From: Deinococcus sp.
GTDB taxonomy: Bacteria > Deinococcota > Deinococci > Deinococcales > Deinococcaceae
NCBI GenBank assembly: GCA_028287665.1
Contig: JAQBPF010000468.1
Location: 1-5,004, forward strand
Length of the DNA: 5,004 bases
Direction of reading: 5' to 3'
The translations under genes were made by a program, and so were the position numbers. The notes under the pieces are model-generated. The model was not told where the DNA came from. It made no database searches and worked only from the letters and a program-made list of their open reading frames with translations. How positions within the stretch are numbered: the stretch's first letter is position 1; every line of letters begins with the position of its first letter. Positions 1 through 5,004 of this stretch are shown here, piece by piece.

Positions 1-831
1 CTGGACGCGGTTCAGGCCATCGTGGGCGAGTTGCGCGGCACCGCCGAGGACAGCGCCCCTGACCCCGAAGAACTGGCCCGCGTGGAGGCGAGGCTCTCGG
101 CCCTGGGCAAACTGCGGGCCAAATACGGGCCGACGCTGGAAGACGTGCTGGTGTTTCAGGAATCGGTGAATGCAGAACTGGCCGCGCTGGAACGCGACGA
201 ACACGACGCCGGAACGCTGGAAGCCGACGTGAATGCCCTGAAAGCCGCAGCATTGGCCGCAGGCAGGGCGCTGGACGCCGCCCGCACCCGCACCGCTGGC
301 CCACTGGCCGCCTCACTGCTGGCTGTCATTCGGGAACTGGGGATGCCGCACGCCCGCCTGGAATTCCGGCTGTCGCCGCTGCCCACGCCCGTGCTTTCTG
401 GCATCAGCGACGTGCTGCTGTATTTCACGGCCAACCCCGGCGAAGACCTTGCGCCGCTGGCCGATGTCGCGTCGGGCGGTGAGTTGTCGCGCGTGATGCT
501 GGCGATCAGCACCGTGCTGGGGGCCGACACGCCCACCGTTATTTTTGACGAGGTAGACGCAGGCATCGGCGGTTCGGCGGCCCTGGCGGTCGCGGCGCAA
601 CTGTCGGGATTGGCCGCTTCTCGGCAGGTGTTGGTGGTCACGCACCTCGCGCAGATTGCCGCCCGCGCCGATCAGCATTACAAGGTGGAAAAACAGGTGG
701 AGGGTGGCCGGACAGTGAGCCGGGTGCGCCTGCTGGACCCCCAGGAACGCCTGGAAGAGATTGCCCGCATGATGAGCGGCAATACCTCGGACGCGGCGTT
801 GACGCACGCGCGGGAATTGCTGAGCCGGTGA
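1..831 (+). CDS. recN: DNA repair protein RecN, C-terminal half (5' partial)
   Basis: This is the last 276 residues of RecN, an SMC-like ATPase that acts early in recombinational repair of double-strand breaks in the cytoplasm. The frame is open from base 1 to TGA at 829-831, so the true start and the Walker A motif lie upstream of the window. Fragment residues 20-43 (DPEELARVEARL...LRAKYG) match the family's conserved coiled-coil-proximal segment, and residues ~50-110 are Ala/Leu/Glu/Arg-rich, as expected for coiled coil. The ABC signature ASGGELSR is at 157-164, Walker B TVIFDEVDAG at 179-188 followed by IGG, and the H-loop THLAQIA at 214-220. The tail (EEIARMMSGN, then a helix ending in HARELLSR) is the usual RecN ending. 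A complete RecN is roughly 550-570 aa, so about half is visible. No frameshift is seen. A GTG at 22 is internal and not the start. Confidence 0.96.
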   Translation: MDAVQAIVGELRGTAEDSAPDPEELARVEARLSALGKLRAKYGPTLEDVLVFQESVNAELAALERDEHDAGTLEADVNALKAAALAAGRALDAARTRTAGPLAASLLAVIRELGMPHARLEFRLSPLPTPVLSGISDVLLYFTANPGEDLAPLADVASGGELSRVMLAISTVLGADTPTVIFDEVDAGIGGSAALAVAAQLSGLAASRQVLVVTHLAQIAARADQHYKVEKQVEGGRTVSRVRLLDPQERLEEIARMMSGNTSDAALTHARELLSR

Positions 832-910
832 GGGGCTGAGAGTGTTGAGGTGGGTCTGAAGGTAGAGGAGCTGAGGAAGGCATTCGCTGGCGCTCCCTCA
901 GCCCCTCTAC
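830..910 (+). terminator. Overlapping inverted repeats at recN 3' end, possible terminator
   Basis: GTAGAGGAGCTGAGG (862-876) pairs with CCTCAGCCCCTCTAC (896-910) over 15 positions with one A-C mismatch and a 19-nt loop. The same right arm (CTCAGCCCCTC, 897-907) is a perfect 11-bp complement of GAGGGGCTGAG at 830-840, which overlaps the recN stop codon. The two foldings are therefore mutually exclusive. No T-tract follows, so this is not a classical intrinsic terminator; it may instead stabilise the mRNA 3' end or belong to a repeat element. The pairing is read directly from the sequence; the function is inferred. Confidence 0.45.
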
Positions 911-941
911 TCCGCAGCGGTCAGGCGTCCTCTGCTCCTCG

Positions 942-1067
942 CGCTCTGCGAGTCATGGGGAGGAATGGCTTGCCGATGCGAAGATCGTCGCGAACGGACG
1001 CGGTTGGCCACACCACTCCTCCCGTTCATAAAAGGCAGTCCGTTCTACAAGGGACGCTCTGCGAGTC
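942..1067. repeat. 13-nt direct repeat CGCTCTGCGAGTC (two copies)
   Basis: CGCTCTGCGAGTC occurs exactly at 942-954 and again at 1055-1067, 113 nt apart, flanking the inverted repeat at 958-1023. A 13-nt exact repeat within such a short stretch is unlikely by chance, even in GC-rich DNA. It fits the idea that this intergenic region is made of repeat modules. Confidence 0.6.
958..1023. repeat. Long-span inverted repeat
   Basis: GGGAGGAATGG (958-968) is complementary to CCACTCCTCCC (1013-1023) except for one A-C mismatch. The 44-nt interior contains a small hairpin, GCGA (978-981) with TCGC (988-991). It sits between the two copies of the 13-nt direct repeat and looks like one module of a composite intergenic repeat. 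Confidence 0.45.
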
Positions 1068-1078
1068 CCCAGCCCTCC

Positions 1079-1113
1079 CCCTCTCCTGCGGAGCTTTGCC
1101 AGCCAGGAGAGGG
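1079..1113. repeat. Perfect 10-bp inverted repeat (hairpin)
   Basis: CCCTCTCCTG (1079-1088) and CAGGAGAGGG (1104-1113) form a perfect 10-bp stem with a 15-nt loop. GAACAAAC follows it rather than a T-run, so termination on the plus strand is doubtful. The compact shape and position in a gene-free stretch suggest a mobile or dispersed palindromic unit. Confidence 0.55.
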
Positions 1114-1244
1114 AACAAACAGGCCCAGATTCTGGCTCTTGCTCCGTTCCCCAACAAGACCTACAGACGCAGCCCCACAAAATTGCCCCGGCCTGCGTGT
1201 GCATTTGCTCAAGGCCAGTTCAGTCGCACATCAGCCAGCCCGCC

Positions 1245-1250
1245 TAAGCT
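1245..1250 (+). promoter_or_regulatory. TANNNT -10 box of a probable leaderless transcript
   Basis: TAAGCT ends 6 nt before the lipoprotein ATG at 1257. There is no Shine-Dalgarno sequence: the 15 bases before the ATG are GCCTAAGCTGCCCAC. Leaderless mRNAs with a TANNNT -10 element about 6-7 nt before the start codon are common in Deinococcus (known from D. deserti transcriptomics), and this arrangement fits. I see no good -35 hexamer at the right distance, so the call rests on the -10 element, its spacing and the missing ribosome binding site. Confidence 0.5.
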
Positions 1251-1256
1251 GCCCAC

Positions 1257-2360
1257 ATGAAGTCTTCTAAATTCGTTCTGGGTGGTGTGGTGGCGCTCAG
1301 TGCAGGCCTACTTGCGGGGTGCAGCATGACAGGTGCGGGCAATGTGCGGGTTCACGAGGCCACGCTGTACGGCGGCACGCAGGAGCGCATCGTGTGGGTG
1401 TACGGCACGCTGGGCAGCAGCACCCAGAGCAATCTGAAACTGGGCGGCGCGGCAGTGACCTTGCAGACCCAGGTCGGTCAGGATCCGCTGGCTCTTCCCG
1501 GCACCCTCAGCGTGAATGGTAAGGCCACCTACCGCCTGCCCAGTACGTCCAGCACCGTGAAAGTCAATGTGACGCGCGATACGGCTGGGCGCTTTAATGT
1601 GCAGCCCGAAGGCGGCGCGGCGCTGAGTGCCGTGTACTTTACCGATGGCACGCGCTGGCAAAAGCTGAGCACCACCAGCGGCGTCGCCACCGGAGTCAGC
1701 GTGAACGGCTTGGCGGGCGCAGGCGCACTGACCAACGAGGAAAGCGCCGCGCTGGGACAGGCGCTGCTGGGGCAGGGGCCGCTGGCCGTGGCCGTGCTGA
1801 ATGAACAGAGTGTTCCCGACCCGGCCCTGACTGTAGAACCCGCACCCCAGGAAAACCTGAGAACGGCGCTGTACGTGCTGCCAGGCGTGCGAACGGTAAG
1901 CAGCATCGGCACAGGAACCACAGGCACGGTGACCACCACGCCGGGAACAGGAACCACCGCTGGACGCGTGGGCTTTGTGGAAGTCGCCAGCGGCACCAAT
2001 TCCAGCGCCACCAGTGGGGCCATCCAGATCGCCACCACCCAGGCTGCTCTCGGCAGCATTTACGCCACCGCCTATGGCCGCCAGACCGGTATTCCCGCCG
2101 CGCCGCGCCTGAACGCAGGCGAAACGGCAGTGGGCATCTTTATCGGCCAGCGCAACACAGGCGGCTACAGCGTACGCGTGACCAACGCCAGCGCCCAGAA
2201 CGGCGTGCTGACCCTCACGGTGGCGGTCAATGCCCCCGGTGCAGGCATGATTACCACTCAGGCCATTACCAGCCCCTGGACTCTGGTGCGCCTCAGCGGC
2301 AGCTACAGCCAGGTACGCGTGGTGAACACCAACGGTACGCCGCTGCAATTGGGGCAATAA
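1257..2360 (+). CDS. PrcB-domain lipoprotein
   Basis: This 367-aa protein is a predicted lipoprotein. It has a short basic N-terminus (MKSSK), a hydrophobic core and the lipobox LAGC, with Cys22 as the lipidation site, which fixes the start. Residues ~30-210 are a beta-rich region that I cannot assign to a family. Residues ~216-237 are a Gly/Thr linker with an internal repeat. Residues ~238-356 resemble the PrcB C-terminal domain: a VGIFIGQRNTGGYSVRV strand pair at 292-308 with the hallmark TGGY, then a strand, then APGAGMITTQAITSPWTLVRL (326-346) near the end. In Treponema denticola PrcB is a lipoprotein subunit that stabilises the surface protease dentilisin; here no protease gene is adjacent, so a chaperone or scaffold role in the envelope is only inference. 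No Shine-Dalgarno is present and the gene is probably leaderless. It is followed by its own terminator and is not obviously co-transcribed with recN or pckA. Confidence 0.87.
   Translation: MKSSKFVLGGVVALSAGLLAGCSMTGAGNVRVHEATLYGGTQERIVWVYGTLGSSTQSNLKLGGAAVTLQTQVGQDPLALPGTLSVNGKATYRLPSTSSTVKVNVTRDTAGRFNVQPEGGAALSAVYFTDGTRWQKLSTTSGVATGVSVNGLAGAGALTNEESAALGQALLGQGPLAVAVLNEQSVPDPALTVEPAPQENLRTALYVLPGVRTVSSIGTGTTGTVTTTPGTGTTAGRVGFVEVASGTNSSATSGAIQIATTQAALGSIYATAYGRQTGIPAAPRLNAGETAVGIFIGQRNTGGYSVRVTNASAQNGVLTLTVAVNAPGAGMITTQAITSPWTLVRLSGSYSQVRVVNTNGTPLQLGQ
1908..1964 (+). repeat. 36-nt in-frame tandem repeat in the Gly/Thr linker
   Basis: The exact 11-mer ACAGGAACCAC occurs at 1911-1921 and 1947-1957, a period of 36 nt or 12 codons. 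The protein reads GTGTTGTVTTTP followed by GTGTTAG (residues 218-236), about one and a half copies. It encodes the flexible linker between the N-terminal region and the PrcB-like domain, and could vary in copy number between strains by slippage. Confidence 0.6.
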
Positions 2361-2415
2361 CGGATTCACCAGGAACTGGAGTCGTCAGAACTTTTCAAAT
2401 TTAAGCCAGTTGGAT

Positions 2416-2452
2416 AGAAGGGCCACTCACAAATAAGCTGGGTGGCCCTTCT
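2416..2452 (+). terminator. Strong hairpin terminator after the lipoprotein gene
   Basis: AGAAGGGCCAC (2416-2426) and GTGGCCCTTCT (2442-2452) form a perfect 11-bp stem. Three further inner pairs (one T-G wobble, C-G, A-T) leave a 9-nt loop at 2430-2438. It lies 55 nt after the lipoprotein stop. The downstream tract (GGTATTCAG) is only weakly T-rich, but the stem is strong and no gene overlaps it. It probably isolates pckA from upstream transcription. Confidence 0.75.
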
Positions 2453-2471
2453 GGTATTCAGATGAACGGCC

Positions 2472-2511
2472 TGCGTTATGCATCATGCATTTGCGTACAC
2501 ATCGAAAGTGT
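2472..2511. promoter_or_regulatory. Palindromes upstream of pckA, candidate operator
   Basis: ATGCATCATGCAT (2478-2490) is a 13-nt palindrome around a central C, flanked by direct copies of TGCGT (2472-2476 and 2492-2496). Next to it, ACAC-N7-GTGT (2497-2511) is a second dyad that abuts the putative -35 box. Their place just upstream of the proposed promoter suits a transcription factor controlling gluconeogenesis. I do not recognise the regulator, and short dyads can arise by chance. Confidence 0.3.
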
Positions 2512-2540
2512 TGTCCCTGCTGCGGTGACGACACTAATGT
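2511..2540 (+). promoter_or_regulatory. Candidate pckA promoter
   Basis: TTGTCC (2511-2516) resembles a -35 TTGACA element at four of six bases. TAATGT (2535-2540) fits the TANNNT -10 pattern, and the spacer is 18 nt. Transcription would begin near 2547 and leave a leader of about 65 nt before the pckA ATG. No better pair was found between the upstream terminator and the gene. Confidence 0.4.
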
Positions 2541-2603
2541 TGGTCTGGAACCGCTTCCCAGGCCACAATCAGGAGGTAACCGTTCACACTTATTCACTTT
2601 GAA

Positions 2604-2610
2604 GGGAGGA
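2604..2610 (+). promoter_or_regulatory. pckA ribosome binding site
   Basis: GGGAGGA lies 3 nt before the ATG at 2614 (core GGAGG 4 nt before it). It decides the start against the longer in-frame ATG at 2485, whose 43 extra codons contain the promoter -10 region and both Shine-Dalgarno sequences and do not resemble PEPCK. A second, even better anti-SD match, AGGAGGT, sits at 2571-2577, 36 nt before the ATG. Confidence 0.8.
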
Positions 2611-2613
2611 CTT

Positions 2614-4284
2614 ATGAGCCTGACCAGCGCACGCCAAGAGGCGACGGGGTTGCCAGACACCCATCCGACCACACCCACCCTGACCGATCTGGGCATTCAC
2701 AACGCTGCCCTTTTCCTGCAACCCGGCGTCACTGAACTGTATGAGGCAGCCCTGCGGCGCGGCGAAGGCCACATTGCGGCGGGCGGCCCGCTGGCCGTGC
2801 GAACCAACAAGACGGGGCGCAGCCCCAAAGACCGCTTTATCGTGGAAGACGACCTGACGCGCGACGCCGTGTGGTGGGGCGGCTTCAATACCCCGATCAG
2901 CCCGGTGGTGTTTGACCGTCTGCTGGACAAGATGACCGCCTATGCCAATGCGGGCGGCAAAGAACCCAACACAAAAGAACTCTTCGTTCAGCACCTCTTT
3001 GCGGGCACCGACCCGGCCCACCGCCTCGGCGTGCGCTTTGTGCAGGAAATGGCCTACCACTCGCTGTTCGTGCGGAACATGTTCGTGCGGCCCACAGCGG
3101 CAGAGCTGGCCGACTTTGTCCCCGACTGGACCGTGCTGAACCTGCCCGGGTTCCGTGCCGATCCGGTGCAGGACGGCGTTCGCAGCGACACTTTCATTCT
3201 GGTCAACTTCAGCCGCAAGATGGTCCTCATCGGCGGCACCGAATATGCGGGCGAGAACAAAAAAGCCATCTTCGGCGTACTGAATTTCCTGCTGCCGGAA
3301 CGGGGCGTGATGCCCATGCACTGCTCGGCCAACGTGGGGGCCGATATTGATGGGCAGGGCGGCGATGTGGCCTTGTTTTTCGGACTGAGCGGCACGGGCA
3401 AGACCACCCTCAGTGCCGACCCCGCCCGCGCCCTGATCGGGGACGACGAACACGGCTGGACCGACGACGGCGTATTCAACTTCGAGGGTGGCTGCTACGC
3501 CAAAGTGATCGGCCTGAACGCCGAAGCGGAACCCGATATTTACCGCACCACACATACGTTTGGCACGGTGCTGGAAAATGTGGTGCTGGGCAGTGACGGC
3601 ACGCCTGACCTGAACGACGGCTCCCTGACCGAAAACACCCGCAGCGCCTACCCGATTCATCAGATCGGCAACATCGTGGAGGCAGGCCGGGCCGGACATC
3701 CGCGCAATATCGTGTTCCTGACTGCCGACGCTTACGGCGTGCTGCCGCCCATCAGCCGCCTGACGCCCGAACAGACCATGTACTTTTTCCTGAGCGGCTT
3801 TACGGCCAAGATTCCCGGCACCGAAGACGGCATCACCGAGCCGCAGCCGACCTTCAGCACCTGCTTCGGTGCGCCCTTTATGCCCCGGCACCCCGGCGAA
3901 TATGCGCGGTTGCTGGCAGCCAAAGTGCAGGCCAGCGGAGCGCGGGTGTGGCTGGTAAATACGGGCTGGACGGGCGGCATGTACGGTCAGGGCAAACGCA
4001 TGAGCATTCGCCACACGCGGGCCATGCTGAATGCGGCGCTGTCGGGCGGGCTGGACGAGGTGGCTTTTGAGCGCGAGCCTCACTTTGGCCTGGAGATTCC
4101 TGCACAGGTTCCCGGCGTGCCAGACGGCGTGCTGAACCCCCGCGACGCCTGGGCCGATGCCGCCGCCTACGACACGGTGGCCCGCAAACTGGCCCGCATG
4201 TTCCGCGAGAACTTCAAGCGCTTCGAGAGCGGCGTGGACGCGGCGGTGACGGCAAGTATGCCTGACCCGGACGGGCAGAACTGA
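2614..4284 (+). CDS. pckA: Phosphoenolpyruvate carboxykinase (ATP)
   Basis: The product is ATP-type PEPCK (EC 4.1.1.49), which converts oxaloacetate and ATP to phosphoenolpyruvate, CO2 and ADP, the committed step of gluconeogenesis, in the cytoplasm. From the ATG at 2614 the protein is 556 aa; the family is usually about 520-540, and the excess is a poorly conserved N-terminal stretch of some 20 residues. Visible motifs in order: TGRSPKDRF (67-75, substrate-binding Arg69), GGTEYAGENKK (207-217, with the metal/substrate Lys pair), MHCSANVG (235-242, metal-ligand His236), P-loop GLSGTGKTT (257-265), LIGDDEHGW (274-282, Asp277/278 metal site), ENTRSAYPI (340-348, Arg343) and NTGWTGG...GKRM (449-463). 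All expected catalytic residues are present and no frameshift is seen, so the enzyme should be active. It is flanked by hairpins on both sides and is probably a single-gene unit with its own promoter and regulation. Confidence 0.98.
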   Translation: MSLTSARQEATGLPDTHPTTPTLTDLGIHNAALFLQPGVTELYEAALRRGEGHIAAGGPLAVRTNKTGRSPKDRFIVEDDLTRDAVWWGGFNTPISPVVFDRLLDKMTAYANAGGKEPNTKELFVQHLFAGTDPAHRLGVRFVQEMAYHSLFVRNMFVRPTAAELADFVPDWTVLNLPGFRADPVQDGVRSDTFILVNFSRKMVLIGGTEYAGENKKAIFGVLNFLLPERGVMPMHCSANVGADIDGQGGDVALFFGLSGTGKTTLSADPARALIGDDEHGWTDDGVFNFEGGCYAKVIGLNAEAEPDIYRTTHTFGTVLENVVLGSDGTPDLNDGSLTENTRSAYPIHQIGNIVEAGRAGHPRNIVFLTADAYGVLPPISRLTPEQTMYFFLSGFTAKIPGTEDGITEPQPTFSTCFGAPFMPRHPGEYARLLAAKVQASGARVWLVNTGWTGGMYGQGKRMSIRHTRAMLNAALSGGLDEVAFEREPHFGLEIPAQVPGVPDGVLNPRDAWADAAAYDTVARKLARMFRENFKRFESGVDAAVTASMPDPDGQN

Positions 4285-4300
4285 GGTCTGGGAACTGAAT

Positions 4301-4347
4301 CAGGGAGGGTGTCCCGGCTTCTCCGAAACGCCTGTAAACCCTCCCTG
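4301..4347 (+). terminator. Candidate pckA terminator hairpin
   Basis: CAGGGAGGGT (4301-4310) and ACCCTCCCTG (4338-4347) form a perfect 10-bp stem beginning 17 nt after the pckA stop. The 27-nt loop is long for an intrinsic terminator and can hold a small inner CGG/CCG pairing (4315-4317 with 4323-4325). No T-tract follows. Position and stem support a 3'-end role; efficiency as a terminator is uncertain. Confidence 0.5.
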
Positions 4348-4410
4348 GCAGCATCGGGTGGCCAACGCCGACTTCTTCTGACAAAGACTCTTTACCCCAC
4401 CAACTCCAGC

Positions 4411-4443
4411 GAGGCGGACCAGGAATCTCTTCCAGTCCGCCTC
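4411..4443. repeat. Stable hairpin in the intergenic region
   Basis: GAGGCGGAC (4411-4419) pairs perfectly with GTCCGCCTC (4435-4443). Inside, GGAA (4422-4425) pairs with TTCC (4430-4433) around a TCTC tetraloop, giving 13 pairs with a small asymmetric bulge. It lies about 160 nt before the downstream ATG and 127 nt after pckA. It could be a leader structure, a second terminator or a repeat unit; the sequence does not decide between these. Confidence 0.5.
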
Positions 4444-4593
4444 ACAACTTCTGAAGTGTAGCAAACCCGGAGCGGGCACAGGTAAGCCGAGACTCTGGCC
4501 TGCCTTGACCTTTACGTGACAGATGGCTGACGGCACTGGCGGACGCTGGGAGCAGCAAGAAAGACCGGTACAGGCACTCTTTCCAGCGTACAC

Positions 4594-4598
4594 AGGAG
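4594..4598 (+). promoter_or_regulatory. Ribosome binding site of the right-edge gene
   Basis: AGGAG is placed 7 nt before the ATG at 4606, an ideal distance. It supports that ATG as the real start and the reality of the truncated reading frame. Confidence 0.8.
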
Positions 4599-4605
4599 CC
4601 GACAG

Positions 4606-5004
4606 ATGCACACTTTGCCCCGCCCTCAACGTCACGGAACCGTCAGCCCAAACCCAACTTCAGAACCCAGCCCGCTGACCACTAATCTGCTGAACTACAC
4701 CTTTCCCACGGCGCTGATCAGCCGCCTGCAAGACGAACAGGGCTGGACGCTGGCGAAGACCTTGCGGGCGCTGGAAGAATACCGCTGCTTTCTGGTGCTG
4801 GCCGCCACCAGTGGCTTTTCCGTCACGCCGTCCAGACTGGTAGATGAGGTCTGGCACCTGCACCTGACCTTTACCCGCGATTACTGGGAGCGCCTGACAC
4901 CGCTGCTGCCCGCGCCACTGCACCATGAACCCGCCAGCGGGCAAGTGGGTGACGCCGCACACCACGCCAACCAGTACCTGTCCACACTGGATCTCTACGC
5001 TGAA
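4606..5004 (+). CDS. GRDP-like 'VDxVWHLHL' family protein, N-terminal 133 residues (3' partial)
   Basis: An open frame runs from ATG 4606 to the window edge without a stop, 133 codons, preceded by a good ribosome binding site. After a variable, Pro-rich first ~30 residues, it matches from memory a bacterial family related to glycine-rich domain-containing (GRDP-like) proteins: a FP..L..RL.DEQGW segment (33-47), EEYRCFLVLAA (57-67), then SRLVDEVWHLHLTFTRDYW (76-94), with the invariant VDxVWHxH core (Trp83, His84, His86), and PLHHEPASGQ (104-113). The closing QYLSTLDLYAE fits the family's next block, which usually goes on to an FG..PP..IWP motif just beyond the edge. There is no signal peptide or membrane segment in the visible part. 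The clustered histidines suggest metal binding, but the function is not known to me. It is probably transcribed separately from pckA, given the hairpins between them. Confidence 0.85.
   Translation, partial: MHTLPRPQRHGTVSPNPTSEPSPLTTNLLNYTFPTALISRLQDEQGWTLAKTLRALEEYRCFLVLAATSGFSVTPSRLVDEVWHLHLTFTRDYWERLTPLLPAPLHHEPASGQVGDAAHHANQYLSTLDLYAE

Larger units (their letters stand above)
832..1256. other. Repeat-rich intergenic region after recN
   Basis: These 425 nt carry no convincing gene. The open frames through it (for example GTG 850 to 1260 on the plus strand) have no ribosome binding site, run across the hairpins and into the lipoprotein start, and translate to Pro/Ser/Arg-rich sequence resembling no family known to me. 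What is visible is a series of inverted repeats (862-910, 958-1023, 1079-1113) and a 13-nt direct repeat. The last ~140 nt (1114-1256) are less structured, holding only an 11-nt palindrome CCAGATTCTGG at 1125-1135, and contain the putative promoter of the next gene. The density of imperfect hairpins suggests dispersed small noncoding repeats, but copy number cannot be judged from one window. Confidence 0.7.
4285..4605. other. Intergenic region between pckA and the VWHLHL-family gene
   Basis: These 321 nt hold a terminator-like hairpin (4301-4347), a second hairpin (4411-4443), and a small palindrome ACTTCTGAAGT at 4447-4457 that could be an operator. TTGACC at 4505-4510 resembles a -35 box, but no matching -10 element is seen at proper spacing, so the promoter of the downstream gene is unresolved. 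A Cys-rich minus-strand frame (4300-4635) crosses the region but overlaps the start and ribosome binding site of the real downstream gene and is not credible. Confidence 0.65.

Noticed and set aside
850..1260. 136-codon plus-strand frame starting at GTG 850
   Set aside because: It crosses all three inverted repeats, has no ribosome binding site, ends inside the lipoprotein start, and has a low-complexity Pro/Ser/Arg-rich translation typical of repeat DNA.
1308..2369. 353-codon minus-strand frame antisense to the lipoprotein gene
   Set aside because: It is a shadow of a GC-rich gene. The plus strand has the signal peptide, lipobox and PrcB-like domain, while the antisense translation is low-complexity Gly/Ala/His-rich.
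2476..2492. Possible radiation/desiccation response motif (TTATG-N7-CATTT)
   Set aside because: The outer half-site and spacing recall the TTATGtCATtgACATAA consensus, but only about 8 of 17 bases agree, and pckA is not a typical member of that DNA-damage regulon.
2485..2613. N-terminal extension of pckA to ATG 2485, adding a Cys-rich 43-residue segment (CCPCC)
   Set aside because: The segment spans the likely promoter and both Shine-Dalgarno sequences and has no PEPCK similarity. The ATG at 2614 has a proper ribosome binding site. The cysteine pattern appears incidental.
2590..4083. 497-codon minus-strand frame antisense to pckA
   Set aside because: Long antisense frames are common opposite GC-rich genes. 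The plus-strand frame carries all PEPCK motifs and the antisense product shows no recognisable domain.
4505..4533. Promoter for the right-edge gene based on TTGACC at 4505-4510
   Set aside because: No acceptable -10 or TANNNT element is found at 16-19 nt spacing, so the -35 match alone is not enough.
4300..4635. 111-codon Cys-rich minus-strand frame
   Set aside because: It overlaps the ribosome binding site and start of the real plus-strand gene, crosses two hairpins, and shows no family motif.

Overview
The window is GC-rich chromosomal DNA that most likely comes from a Deinococcus or a close relative. This is inferred from the mix of gene families, a lipoprotein gene that looks leaderless with a TANNNT box just before its ATG, and hairpin-rich intergenic DNA. 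No 16S rRNA or similar marker is present, so the genus is an informed guess. All supported genes lie on the plus strand.

Layout: (1) 1-831 is the C-terminal half of recN, a DNA double-strand-break repair ATPase; its 5' half lies outside the window. (2) 832-1256 is about 425 nt without a credible gene, packed with inverted repeats and a 13-nt direct repeat; it looks like dispersed intergenic repeat DNA. (3) 1257-2360 encodes a lipoprotein with a C-terminal PrcB-type domain, probably a leaderless transcript, closed by a strong hairpin terminator at 2416-2452. (4) 2453-2613 is the pckA control region, with palindromes, a plausible promoter and two Shine-Dalgarno sequences. (5) 2614-4284 is pckA, ATP-dependent phosphoenolpyruvate carboxykinase, with all main motifs intact. 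(6) 4285-4605 holds a terminator-like hairpin and a second, separate hairpin. (7) 4606-5004 is the 5' part of a gene for a GRDP-like 'VDxVWHLHL' family protein that runs off the right edge.

The genes do not form an obvious pathway or operon. Hairpins separate each pair of neighbours, so four independent transcription units are the simplest reading: DNA repair, an envelope lipoprotein, gluconeogenesis, and a protein of unknown function. No mobile element, CRISPR array, tRNA/rRNA or defence system was seen. The points most worth following are the repeat cluster after recN, the orphan PrcB lipoprotein with an uncharacterised N-terminal half, the compact pckA leader, and the truncated VWHLHL gene at the right edge.
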